In this document: positions 53,091 through 64,000 of the stretch, one piece after another
How positions within the stretch are numbered: the first letter of the stretch is position 1
How the letters are laid out: every line of letters starts with the position of its first letter
From: Diabrotica undecimpunctata
Taxonomy: Eukaryota; Arthropoda; Insecta; Coleoptera; Chrysomelidae
Reading direction: 5' to 3'
Assembly: GCF_040954645.1 (NCBI RefSeq)
Contig: NC_092808.1
Span: 13,755,883 to 13,819,882 of the forward strand
Length of the DNA stretch: 64,000 nt
Translations under genes and position numbers: made by a program
The notes under the pieces: model-generated
Databases searched by the model: none
Seen by the model: only the letters and a program-made list of their open reading frames with translations
What the model was told of the DNA's origin: nothing

Positions 53091-54190
53091 AATCTATGTA
53101 CATAATGAACGTAGTTCGCAATTCCATATGTAGCTATCTTTGAAATGGACATATTTCGATGTAGGTGAAGTTAGCGCCATTTGTTTTATTATAACCCATG
53201 ATACAATAAACATACCATAGGTTGTTCTGTGAAAAGGAATATTCAAAACATTGTGGTAACGTAGAGCTTGATGAGGAACATTAAAGTTAATCTGGCTTAA
53301 CAGGTTTGAACAATCAGTAAATCCATGTATGATCTTAATGATCTTATATATAAATATAGCTCCTGACATATCACGACGTTTCTTGAAGGGAGAGGGTCAT
53401 CTGCCAACATTAGACATTTGCTAATTAGGAAACAGAAATTGATATCATTTACGAAGATATTAAAAAGAAGTGGAGAAGTGTGGCCTCCTTGAGGAACTGC
53501 AGGTGTTACTGAGATACTGTCAAACAGATGACAACAATCTTGACTCTTTGACTTCTCCCAGATGTAGAGCTTTTAATCCATTCAACAAACCTGACATGAA
53601 AGCCTACATTAATCAATTTGCCTAAAAGTATTTGGTGATCCACACGATCAAATCCTTTGGAAAAATCTGTGTATATTGAATCTACCTGTTTACGGTCTTC
53701 CATAATGAGATAATATATCAGATTGATAGCAAACCAAGTTTATTGCAGTGGATTTTTTACTATAAAAACCATGTTGTGATTGAGATATTAAGCCTTTACA
53801 TAACCAAGAAAGTTGCTTTGCTATAAGACAGTCGAAGAGCTCGAGGAGTGTAGATTTTACATAAATGCTACGATAATTTTTAATATTGTCTTTCTGACCA
53901 TTTTTAAATATAGAAACAACATAACTTTCTTTCCATAAAGAAGGAAAAACAGAGGTTTCCAGAGATTTATTTAACAATATAACAAATGGCATTACACGGG
54001 TACAGACACACTTTTTTAATGAAAAATTAGGCACACCATCTGGACCAGCAGTAAGCTTATTGGGTAGCTCATTTATGCCATTAAAACGAACAGTCATAGT
54101 AATCTTAAAAGGACAAATATTTGTACTAAAGTTGCTATTTAATGAATGGATAGGTATGTAAAGGTTGTTGTAATTTGGTGAATGCATAGT
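53090..54190 (-). mobile_element. Jockey/I-like LINE, reverse transcriptase remnant
   Basis: The minus-strand frame 53690-54187 encodes LPNKLTAGPDGVPNFSLKKC, LETSVFPSLWKESYVVSIFK, NYRSI and QLSWLCKGLISQSQHGFYSK. Frame 53506-53703 continues with VDSIYTDFSKGFDRVDHQIL (first catalytic Asp) and GFHVRFVEWIKS. Farther on, decayed pieces include a damaged ADD box near 53400. This is the second non-LTR lineage in the window (TAGPDG and DFSKAFD wording typical of Jockey-group elements). It is dead and lacks an endonuclease. Confidence 0.82.
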
Positions 54191-54359
54191 TTAGAAGAAG
54201 TTCATAAATAAATTAACTAGGTATATCTTGACCATTCATTGCAGATTGGACTGAAGAAGGTTATGATTATGACTAGATCGCTTATTATTGATGTACTTCC
54301 AAAATTATTTTGGATAATTTCTTAGGCCAGTATATAGTCGCTATAATATCGTAGGTATC

Positions 54360-54425
54360 TGGGATGAGTGAATTTTTCCCTTAGGGGGAGTGTGAGCCGT
54401 ATGGCTAAATCTGGATAATAATAAC
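54360..54425 (+). mobile_element. CR1-like LINE 3' end, short copy
   Basis: GGGGGAGTGTGAGCCGTATG with flanking GTGAATTTTTCCC and an AAT-repeat tail matches, in reverse complement, the 3' UTR of the LINE at 25912-26345. It is a strongly 5'-truncated insertion. Confidence 0.72.
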
Positions 54426-54429
54426 AATA

Positions 54430-55846
54430 TCGTATGACTTTTTATCTTTCGGACAGTTCCGGCGCCAACTGTATCTTTAACTCTATTTCAGATAACTACT
54501 CTATTGCATTATCTAACTTAATTAAAGTAGCTTCTCTGATTTTTCTATTCTTACCGACTGTTTCTTTCAGGACTAGGTCACCTCTATGCTTATTTTCCCA
54601 TGCGAGCCTACATATATTTGAGATCTATTAAATTGTCATATGTCTATCTATGTGATAACCCAGTCGCTGGCGCCCGTTCCACAGCGATATCCCACGCCTA
54701 AATGTTTCGGCAAAAACCTAAGAGTGGTATAGATAACACTGAATCTTTCTTCTGGAATATCAGTTACCTAGGCTCTTTGTATAGCGTCTTACTCGAGAAA
54801 AATAAAATCTAAATATTTTATCAATTTCAGAAAGTTATGGGGTCTTCTAAGTACGTGAATTTCTTTTTTTTTTGTAATTTCTTAGTTTTCTTCTTAGTAA
54901 CAGTGGTATAGATAACACTGAATCTTTTTTTGGAAGGAAGGCCTGGTTTTAAATCATATTGTTGTTGTTTATTGTCATTTACTTAATGCGCATTAATCAT
55001 TAGTTCAATATTGTAATTATTATTTTCTGACAGATTGGAATGGATTAATCCTGATTTGAAGTGTTTATTGATTTTTTTTATCTAATGGTTACATCTAAAA
55101 AATTCATTTGTTTTTTTTTTGGTGTAAACTTGGAAGTAAACTAAATATTGAAGTGAATGTTCGTTATATAACTGCCTAACTGAACCTGTAAAACAAATGA
55201 TAACCAACGTACCGATAAAGGAAGTGTTTTGATATCATATTATGAATTTCAGATTAATATCATCCATTAATGTCATTTGATTTTATCTCCTATATAAACA
55301 GTTAAAATTGTTCGGTAAACAAATTAAAAATTTAAATAACGTTTGTGGATCAAATTTACAGGTTAACTACTGATGTGAGAAAAAAAACAATAACAGTGAA
55401 CTAATACATTAAGTAATTAAGCAAAAAAATGCCACTATGATATCGAGGAAATATACCGAACTGTAATGCGCTGTTGCCGGACTTAGAAAATATACCAGAA
55501 GCAGAGAAAAATAGAAAATATTAGATTAAAATTGTAATTTTCGAAACAATGTGCAATTAATGTCTCAAATAATCGAATAGTAAATAATGGTCATGCATTC
55601 TAATGATTATTTATCAGATGAGAATCAATAAAATGAGATCCTATGATGACAATAGTGAGTACGACCAGTGACCATGTTTACCTAAAAGTAACAATTAAGT
55701 TGCGAAAAGTACCGGAAAGTCGGTAAAATAATTTTGTTATTGTTTTAATCGCATTTGCAATAATAATAAATAAAAAGATTTCTAACTCGCAATAATAAAT
55801 TTTTACGCTAATCTTTCATTGTTTTACGTTTTTCTTACTCCATCCT
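54430..55846. other. no gene recognised; one direct repeat
   Basis: AT-rich. A 25-bp block (GTGGTATAGATAACACTGAA plus TCTTT) occurs at 54724 and again at 54903. No coding region is supported. Confidence 0.5.
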
Positions 55847-58087
55847 TATAGTCCTTTTCCATCATATTGATAGCACATTATCTATGCAAATCCTCAACAG
55901 GTCAAAAAACCATAGGCGTCACCCTATACTTGTTTTGAAATAAATAAAAAAAATTAATATTTTAAGATGCCGTCAACAATTCATTATCTTTTAAAAAATC
56001 TTCTGTAAAATATGTGTCCACTAATCTCACTATACCTTTTTTGTGCGTAAAAAACGTCGGTATATATGCCACACGATTATTGTTAATTATACACGGGTGA
56101 TTAACGAGAGAATTCAATGTTTCGCGAAATAAATTAATGTAAACAGTAATTTAAAGGTGATTATTGTTTTCTATACACGTTATCGCCTGACACCTAAAGA
56201 ATACCTTCTTTGAACGATTACCTGGAATTACTGATAAGGTTTCACTAATGATAGTTTAAGTAGTTTTTATGCCACATTACAGCTTATGCCAATAATATAA
56301 ATTAGAAATTGTTTGCGTTCTCCATTTAGTTTGTAGATGTACATTGTTCATGTCTTACCTACCTACGTTTTTGGTGTCGATATTTTGTTATTTGCATTTA
56401 AAAATGACGTCGACAATAGGTTTTATACCGGTTAAGTGTAGTTTTAAAGGTGCCTTCAGTCTAAGAGAGAAAAATATAATATTAAATGTACACGATGCAC
56501 TTGTACATCAACGCCCTTTAAGTAATGTTCGTGAAATCGTTAACATGTGTTCAAATATGACAGGGATTGGAGAAGCAACAATTTATAGATTCCTAAAAGA
56601 AAGAAAAGGAGGAACTGTTTCATCTCCCAAGAAGAGTGGAGGGAGTAAACCCTTGGAAATTGAAGAAATACATAAAAACATGATAAGACGCAGCGTCCGC
56701 TCATTTTTTTTTTAACAAGGAATTTCCAACATTGGACAAAATCCAAACATTAATTAGAGAAAACGAAGAGTTACCAATCATGAGCAACAAGAAATTATAG
56801 GGACTATTGAGAGAGATGGGATTTCGTTGGCAAAAGAATAGAAGAAAATCCGTTTTAATTGAAAAAGATTACATTGTATGTTGGAGACGAGATTATTTAA
56901 GAACTATTAAAAAGTACCGAGAAGAAGGGAAAACAATTTTTTATTTGGACGAGACTTGGCTAAATGAAGGTCATACTGTACCATATCTATGGGTTGATAC
57001 AAATGTGAAAAGTTCCCGTCAGGCATTCATCGAAGGTGTATCTACTGGAATAAACAATATTCCCGTTGGAAAAGGACGCAGACTCATAATAACCCATACT
57101 GGAAACGAATATGGTTTTGTCAATGGTGGATTATTAAGTTTTGCCTCAAAATCAACCAAAGATTACCACGAGGAAATGACTGCTGACGTTTTTGAAGAAT
57201 ATTTTGAGCAAATGTTGGATTTAATTCCAAAAAATTCTGTCATGGTCATGGATAATGCTAGTTACCATTCAAGACTAGCAGAAAAATTGCCAACAACGGC
57301 ATGGAAAAAAGGAGAGATAATCGAATGGTTGGATAAACACGCAAGGAATATTACCTGTTGTAAGGCAACATAAAGCAGCTTATAAAAAATATATAATTGA
57401 TGAAATGGCATTAAACTGTGATGTAATTATTTTACGTTTACCTCCATACCACTGTGATCTGAATCCGATAGAAATATATTGTCTCAAGTAAAGGGTGAAG
57501 TCGGATGCAACAACAAGACTTTTAAATTAGAAGACTTACAACAATTATTAGAACATTCCTTATCAAAAGTAACTTCAGAAAATTGGAAAAATGCTGTTAG
57601 TCATGCTCACAAGGAAGAAAATAAAATGTGGGATTTGGATAATATGACTGATGCAATGCTGGAACCGGTAATAATTAACATTGGAGTTGAAGATTCCTTA
57701 GATTCTGAAGAAAGCAGTGAATCTGAAATGGAATTTGATTAAAATAATATTCATTTTTTTACAAATCGGCCCCTGTTACGGCCACAAATTATTTTATATA
57801 TAACCAATAAAATAAACATCTTACATTTCTTGCAAATTCATTAGTACCTGTTAATCTCCATCACTCCGATACTGGCAACTTTATTTAGGGATTAGTAACC
57901 TTCAAAACTATTACATTCTATTCTGCTTCAACCTTTATACTTGGTGGTCATACTGAATTTAAAATTGTTTTCCTATATACTTCTGTAAACTTGTTGACAA
58001 ATATCTATTTTTCATTGAGTCACCCGTATCAAAAGTTTAGGGATTTGCATACATAATGTGCTATCAATATGATGGAAATGGACTATA
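55847..58087 (+). mobile_element. Tc1/mariner-superfamily element with inverted ends
   Basis: TATAGTCC(T/A)TTTCCATCAT followed by ATTGATAGCACATTAT and TATGCAAATCC at 55847-55896 recurs inverted at about 58036-58087, with only a few mismatches over 50 bp. The ends lie at TA. The interior carries a D-D-E/D transposase on the + strand. Total length about 2.24 kb. Confidence 0.88.
56404..57742 (+). pseudogene. transposase of Tc1/mariner superfamily, degenerate
   Basis: MTSTIGFIPVKCSFKGAFSL starts at 56404. A helix-turn-helix region (NMCSNMTGIGEATIYRFLKE) follows, then a frameshift at a T run near 56715 and a stop near 56798. The main frame (56807-57373) has IVCWRRDYLRTIKKYREEGK, TIFYLDETWLNEGHT (first Asp), TGNEYGFVNGGLLSFASKST and VMVMDNASYHSRLAEKLPTT (second Asp). 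After another break the region LPPYHCDLNPIEIYCLQVKG carries the third acidic position (E of NPIE). An acidic tail (SLDSEESSESEMEFD) ends it at 57742. Catalytic residues remain but the frame is interrupted at least three times. Confidence 0.9.
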
Positions 58088-58136
58088 ATAAATTTTACCC
58101 TTATGGTTATTCTTAAATAACGGATTTGTATGTTGG

Positions 58137-58425
58137 TTAGTCTCCTATCGACTCGTACGACTGCTTCCAGTATAGGTTTTCTGTCATACATAGATCTCTA
58201 CCATCAATGACTTTAGTTCTTAATATGTTCGAAAGCGTTCTAGGCTTCACCCTATCGAAAGCCTTTTCGTAATCGATAAAAGCCACATAAATAACTTTCC
58301 GGTGGTCGCGGCAATTTTGAAGAAGACTATTTAAGCCAATAAGTGCCTCACTAGTATCTAGCATTCCTAAATCCAAACTGGGTTTCGTCTAGGCCTATTT
58401 CGTTCTATATCTATATTTTTTTTTT
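58137..58425 (-). mobile_element. RTE-like LINE, short reverse transcriptase fragment
   Basis: Minus-strand LDLGMLDTSEALIGLNSLLQ and VIYVAFIDYEKAFDRVKPRT (first catalytic Asp), then ENLYWKQS and a stop. Only this block of the polymerase is present. Confidence 0.78.
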
Positions 58426-58479
58426 CCTATTTTCCGCCAATCACAAACAGGACAGTGACCTTGAGTCCCTGGTGTTATG

Positions 58480-59955
58480 ACTGGTACTTCTGCTGGAAAG
58501 TCACATATCTCCCAAAGCCTCATTCTGATGGTTCTGGGTAAGTTGGTAGACATAGCCCGTACTTTTCATACTCCCTGGTTAGTAACATCGAGAGTTGCAG
58601 TAAAAATTTTTTACGTGGTGTTTTAGATTCTTCATTTAGACTAGTATAGACTACAAAAAAGTTTATTCCTGCTACATTCAACAAACTAAAAAAAGGAACC
58701 ATAAACCATCGGCTTGTGGCACGGGCGCAATTACATTGCGCGCAAATTTATCCACCACATCTACTCCGCTCTTTGTCTTATTATAAGTAAATATTTTCTT
58801 AGGATTATTTGTGGTAGGATCAAAATCATGGTGCATTGTAGAGATGAGTAGGAAATTTCGATTTTTTTTTTGGAATATGCGAAACTAAGGTGATTCCGTC
58901 GTAAAAACCAAACATTGAAGAGCCAATACACTGGCCATTATTTTGTACAAATTCTAATGGCAACTCTATCAGATAGAGAGACACTACAAAATCAATTATC
59001 CAGAGTAACATTCCTATGACTCCCATAAATACGTTCACAAAGTCTTACTACTACGTCTTGCGTCGCTTTACTAACTTAAAAAGGGCTATTTGGTTGTTTT
59101 CCGACGTACACTTAAGTGGTTGGTATAGAAGTGTTTGGCATCGGAAATAGGAAAAATTTTTATGCCATATTTTTTCGGCTTGCTAGGAATGTACTGCCTG
59201 AAACTGCATTTTTAATGTTGCTGTAAAATATGCTCATATATGCACATTGCATTTTCTAGTAATGTGCATATTGGAGCCAGCTTATCTACTTGTATTCTTT
59301 CATTTCTTGTAGGAATGTTATCAAATCACAGACAGTGCAAAAGAAATTAAAACCTAGGCCTACTCATTACAAGCCCAAAATTTCAATGTCACTGCCATGT
59401 GTTCTCCAGATATACCCCAAATTCATGTGGTTTGATTTTCTAATATCAGCAAGATACAGAAGACCAATTAGGGCTTTGATTTTGGCAATGGCGGTAGGTT
59501 TCGCATCTCTTTTCACATCATTTGTCTGCTGTAATCATTTGTAATACTCTCAATTTTTATATTTGTACAGTCAACAACTAGATTTAGCATTTCTTCGTCA
59601 AAAATGCAATTCAAGATATCAATAGGTGTTAATAGAGTTTTAAAAAATTCTTTTATAGCTGGCAATCGTACAAATATATTAGTACTGTGTGCTCTTACAT
59701 TCTTCGGTGGACAATGTTTTTTCCACTTTGTTAATTTATCTTTACCTATAAAGTACAGCTTCCTTCTGAAACTAACATTTTCTTCCTCTGTTTGATCGTC
59801 TCCAAATTCTTGTTCAGTATCACTACATTCAAATCGTTCTTCTACATGATCAATTTCATTTTGTTCATCACCATCTTCATACATTTCCTCATCGGTCGAT
59901 ACTTTCTCAAATTATTTTAATAATCTTTGTTTCTCCTTCTCGTAATCCATATCTG
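58480..59955 (-). pseudogene. piggyBac-like transposase, degenerate but nearly full length
   Basis: From 59884 the minus strand reads an acidic N-terminus (MYEDGDEQNEIDHVEE), KLTKWKKHCPPKNVRAHSTN, NCIFDEEMLNLVVDCTNIKI, and in a neighbouring frame ALIGLLYLADIRKSNHMNLG. After a gap it reads KCSFRQYIPSKPKKYGIKIF, HIPKKKSKFPTHL and, near the end, NCARATSRWFMVPFFSLLNV, followed by NFFVVYTSLNEESKTPRKKF. The order and wording are those of piggyBac (DDE_Tnp_1_7) transposases. Many stops interrupt the middle third, including around the catalytic Asp residues. Confidence 0.85.
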
Positions 59956-60075
59956 TATACCTTCAAATCAACAAATACCACAGTTGAACGACGACTGAAG
60001 AGATTATGGAGCAGCAATTCCAAATCTCCACTACAATTAGAGTTACTGGAAACTATTTACAGGGCCGGTCTGACA

Positions 60076-62942
60076 CACCGTGCGCGAGTAACGGAAGGTT
60101 AATATTTTCCTCATTTTCAAATGGTCGCCAAACGGTCATATTGATATTGACAGTATAATGATTTAAAAAACTTATCACACCTCGTAAAATATTAAACAAA
60201 CATTAAGCTGTACAGCACTGGCATGAGTCAACAGCGTTTTTTATTTGTACACCCTCGCCGGCGCGGCGCACATACGTCGATTTAATGGATTTACGCTTCC
60301 AAAATTATTTTACAGCATAGTTCTACTCAAATTGGTACAAATTAGCGGAAATATTGTTTTTTTTTAATATCGGCATCTATTTTTCATGGAAAAAATCAAA
60401 ATCAAATTTTAAAATGAACAAAAAATATATGTTTTTGTTTTACCTTACATATCAGTGTCTGACATATCGGACTCAGTATTCGGGTCACATAGTTAAAGGA
60501 TTTGAATTGTTTCAGGGAAAATGACCCGGTTTGACCCTTTTCTGTACACTTTTTTTGCTGATTAAAATGGTTAATAGTGGGTCAGAAGTTAGAAGAAGTC
60601 TGTTGAATATATCTAGGTTGCATTCCTCCCTCTAGAACTTTCGTGCATAGTTTTTGCGATAAAATCGAAAACGCTTATTCTTAGCTTCTGCTGTCTCTTT
60701 CGACATCTGTCCTATGGGTAATAAGACATGTTCGCTTATTTCTGGTCATATATGCATGGTCAGTGTCATAGGGTGCTATCCATACAGATGGACATACAGT
60801 TTCGCTGTTGCTTTGGAATAATCATCAAATTGTTGAACGTCAATTTTATGACCGCTTAAAATTGTTTCTAATATAGTCTTAAATCTATCTATCAATTCAA
60901 AATTAACTTTTGTTATATCGGCAGTTAGTTGAGGATTTTCAAAAAATCTTCGGCTAGCATTGCCGTCATTAGTGTTCCCGAAATTGGCTTTTGGCATGTC
61001 GATTAACAATCCAGTTTCTTTTCTAAATCTTTCCTGAATATATTTTTTTGTGAGCACTTCTATCTTCAATTCTTCGTCAGTTCTCTTTTCTCCATACTTT
61101 TTTATTGGTACTTTGTATGCCAAATGTAAAACGCTTTCAAGCATTCGGATTCTGGAATGTAATACCGAGAGACCAAATTCAATAGCCGTAGAACTCGTAC
61201 TTAATTTTTTATTCAGATTGTTAAAGTCTATAGATGTCGCTCCGCATATATAACACCGACTTGTAGATTTTGTATTAGTTGCAGCATTACAAACCTTGTC
61301 ATCAATCATGGTCATCTTAAAAACATGATCAAACATGAATGTGTTACCGTTCAAAACAACTTCAGTACGTGTTAAGTTCTGGGAAGATTCTTCAACGTAA
61401 CTGATCTCCTCGTTCGTTACATCAACTGTTTCTTGCACAAATCTAAATCGTATAGGTCTACAATATCTAGGCGAGGACGGTATTGAGTTTTGCCAAATTA
61501 CTTTTTTACCTTCTTTGCCACATATTCTTCGAAGTGGAACAAAAGAAGATAGGAATATATGCGCATCCGAAGCAGCGTCATCATCAAATTTCTGTTTGTA
61601 TTTGGCTTGTTGAGATACGTCACAACCCCATTTACAAATTATTTTTAAAGACTTCCTTTAATTGTCATTTAGAGAACATAGGATTTCTTCTAACCCCACT
61701 GATAAGCGGTGAACGGTGTTATCTATTAAACTTTGTAAACTGCTTTCTGCGCAAGTACCTGAAATCTTGATGCAATCCGTTGGCGGGTAGCATTGTTTTT
61801 TTTTCCTTTAACAGTAAGTCATAGGATGGATAAAAAGATTTATTTGTATTTCTAACGATTTCGTACTGTCGCTTGGTTAAATCAGCCAGCTTTAACAAAC
61901 ATTGCTAGGGCTTGCAACGGTGGAAAAGCAGTAATGTTTTCTTTATGTAATTTCCTGAACGCATCTCTATAATTATCTGCACGAGTTGGAGAGTTTGTAA
62001 TCTCTTTTAATATTTTTTAAGAATTTCTTTTTTCTCGAGCCTGTAATGTTGATTGGGATGCATGAACGATAACTTTCCCATCAAGCGAAGAACGTATTTC
62101 TTGTGTTTTTCTTCTTTTCGTTCTTTCACTGGAGTCAATAAATAATTTAGATGACCGACCTGGTCGCAGTTTTTCGTTTTCTACCAGTATAAATGTTCCA
62201 TTCAACCATTCCATTTATTTGTTTGTAGAAATACCCTATTTTCGGTGGCCTTTAACCATTTCTTTTTCATGACCATTTTAAAATGCCGAAATCTTCGCTT
62301 TAAACTGGTTAAATTCTCAGATGTGTCACCATAACAGGCCACTAAGTGATTTTCCAAATATTTCAGTTTATCATCTAAATTAGGCAAATCTTGAAGCTTC
62401 ATTTGGTCGTGAAGATATTTACGGGTTACTATTTTTATGCCAGAGGCACCAGATGTAGCTAAGACAAAGAAAATCGGAACGTGTTACAGTTAATACAATT
62501 AAGTACTTTAATTTTTGTGACGTCATCAATATAACAAAATAAACAAAAACCCCTGTATTTCGGTCATCCGCAGCTATATCGTACGGCATTAATAATTAGC
62601 TAAATATATGTAGTATACTATAAAATAAACAGCATTGTTGGATCTGGGGCGATAATATAACTTAATGCCTTATAAACATAAAAATTAAAAAGAAATTTCA
62701 ATACAAAACAGCTTGCCTTTGATTTTGTAAAAATAATATAAGATAAAAGTAAACATTCTTTAAATATTTCAAGAAATATGCATTCTTACCTGAATGATTC
62801 GATTCCATCACACTCACTTTAAAAAATAAGCTAAATATCACAAAATATCACGATATTTGAAAAGTGTATTACTGGGCGTAGACAACAAAACGTTATTGAC
62901 AAGCTACCTGCCGCGCGCCTGCGTCTGCGCACGCGCATGGTG
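60076..62942 (-). mobile_element. RAG1/Transib-like element candidate
   Basis: A degenerate RAG1-core-like protein on the minus strand is bounded by CACCGTGCGCG at 60076 (reading inward) and, inverted, CACCATGCGCG ending at 62942. Transib elements and recombination signals begin CAC-x-x-TG, so these could be the two ends, giving about 2.87 kb. The expected 5-bp target duplication is not evident (TGACA against AACAG), so the ends need confirmation. Confidence 0.45.
60530..62470 (-). pseudogene. RAG1-core-like transposase, degenerate
   Basis: Motifs appear in RAG1/Transib order on the minus strand. They are SLQSLIDNTVHRLSVGLEEI (about 61740); CKWGCDVSQQAKYKQKF with an Asp where the first catalytic one is expected (about 61620); IFLSSFVPLRR; IWQNSIPSSPRYCRPIRF (about 61460); then the 220-codon frame 60776-61438 with SRCYICGATSIDFNNL (C-x2-C), LSVLHSRIRMLESVLHLAYK and NDGNASRRFFENPQLT. 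Beyond a stop comes LLPIGQMSKETAEAKNKRFR, matching the RAG1 segment around the catalytic Glu. By eye the second catalytic Asp (RAG1 LHCD) reads Arg here. The N-terminal part (62017-62402) shows a K/R-rich region. Stops at about 61660, 61860, 60775 and 60610 disable it. Confidence 0.6.
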
Positions 62943-64000
62943 AACAGTTCTAGAGTTAGGACAAATAGTTTTTGTTAATTGAAACCATCATGTATCTCTA
63001 TGATGTTTCTTAAATTTTTAACGTCACTTTTGAAATTTGACTTTTGTCCGGCTAATTATTTAAAATCAACGCATGTGCGGCGGTAGCAAACGTCCAAGTA
63101 GCATGTAAAATATTGGTGATTTTGAACTGTCTTGTGAAATGTTTTAACTGACTTCATAAATAGTAGATATTATACACATGAAGAACGCTGAAATATTCTA
63201 CATTAGTATACTGTGGAGTAAAAAAATAAATAACAAGCGGTATAGAAATTAAATATATTTAAAATATTTTATAATTTGTACAGTTGTATAAAATATATTC
63301 TTACATAAGTAAACGAAGACCATAGATTTTTTCTTAGATTTAATATTGTCGATATATTAAACGCTAAGACCTATTATTTGAAAATGAAATATAAAAAAAC
63401 TTTATTATATTTCATTTTGTACAACTTATATTGTCGCGATTATATTAGTAGTAGTATATGGCACTAAGAGCCATTGTTTTCAATTTATACAATGAATACG
63501 AAAGATTAGACACAAGAATCTTTGGTATCAAAATTTTAAACATTTTTATATTAATTTAACTTTATCCAGGACGCTATAGGGAATTTACATTGAAAATGCA
63601 TTTATGTAGAATTTTGACATCCATGTGCTCCAACCTAATTTTTGATTTTGTTCTAGAATGCTATGTTGCCGGTTGTATACAAACGAGGTTGACAATATTA
63701 TGACTTCAGACAAGGCCACTAAATAGAATACAAAACTCCTAATGTGAAAAAACATTTTTATGAACTTGCAATTTTATTTGCAATTCTTAAATTATTAAGG
63801 CCGTTCATCGCTATTCTCGGCATAGCTAAATTCCAATGTAAAAGTGTAAATAAAGTAAACGCAAAAACTATGGCAGATATTGAGATAATTCTTTTTTATA
63901 TGATAGGTCTTAAAAAATTCTAGTACACTAACTCTTTATAAATTGATAAATTGTTTTAAACAATTTTTTTTTTAATTTTTTTTTGTTTAAAATTAACTTA
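62943..64000. other. no gene recognised
   Basis: AT-rich sequence to the window edge, with long T and A runs at the end. No coding region or clear repeat is seen. Confidence 0.5.

Noticed and set aside
60060..60075. CAGGGCCGG as a hAT terminal repeat
   Set aside because: No inverted partner was found on the right side; the CACC(G/A)TGCGCG pair fits the RAG1-like element better.
1..64000. CRISPR array, rRNA genes or bacterial operons
   Set aside because: No regularly spaced repeats, no rRNA-like sequence, and gene structure is eukaryotic with introns.

Overview
The window looks like insect nuclear DNA, most likely from a beetle. It is AT-rich, its genes are split by long GT-AG introns, and it is packed with decayed transposable elements of insect type (RTE/BovB-like and CR1/Jockey-like LINEs, Gypsy-like gag remnants, mariner/Tc1, hAT, piggyBac and a RAG1-like element). 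Nothing bacterial, no rRNA and no CRISPR array was seen. The beetle assignment is inference; the insect assignment rests on gene structure and element types.

Two host genes can be assembled, both on the + strand. Gene 1 spans 8547-35298. It is a secreted trypsin-fold serine protease of the CLIP/easter/prophenoloxidase-activating type, in seven exons: 8547-8613, 17471-17689, 22698-22788, 27391-27581, 30210-30305, 31989-32199 and 35187-35298. All exon phases agree and the joined product is 328 residues, with triad H118/D176/S276 and ten cysteines that all pair. I could not find a clip-domain exon. Gene 2 spans 41481-52668 in four exons: 41481-41693, 47730-47887, 49666-49829 and 52061-52668. It encodes a 380-residue secreted GH16 beta-1,3-glucanase with the catalytic E-I-D-L-L-E motif intact and no N-terminal glucan-binding domain. 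A broken paralogue of its last exon lies just upstream (37191-37677), cut off on its left by a mariner copy. One gene belongs to a family used in immune proteolytic cascades and the other to a family that digests or senses beta-glucans. Whether they work together cannot be told from sequence.

Layout. 1-8500: degenerate LINE and mariner fragments and a 1 kb inverted-repeat element. 8547-35298: gene 1, its introns swollen by a repeat with inverted ends, two hAT elements, RTE copies, a concentric nest of mariner-type inverted repeats, an intact 617-codon reverse transcriptase, CR1 and piggyBac remnants, and an unclassified transposon-like pseudogene. 35300-41400: mariner remnants, the GH16 pseudogene and a Gypsy-like gag relic interrupted by an RTE copy. 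41427-52770: gene 2, whose introns hold a Tc1-type inverted-repeat element loaded with a second Tc1 and an RTE, then another mariner and a transposase fragment. 52770-64000: LINE remnants, a Tc1/mariner-superfamily element with clear inverted ends, a piggyBac pseudogene, and a decayed element whose protein follows the motif order of the RAG1/Transib core.

The most unusual items are the RAG1-like element (60076-62942), the clip-less protease with a non-trypsin specificity pocket, the hAT with perfect 8-bp target duplications and arrays of ATATGCA (14474-17095), and the three-layer mariner nest (17980-19849).
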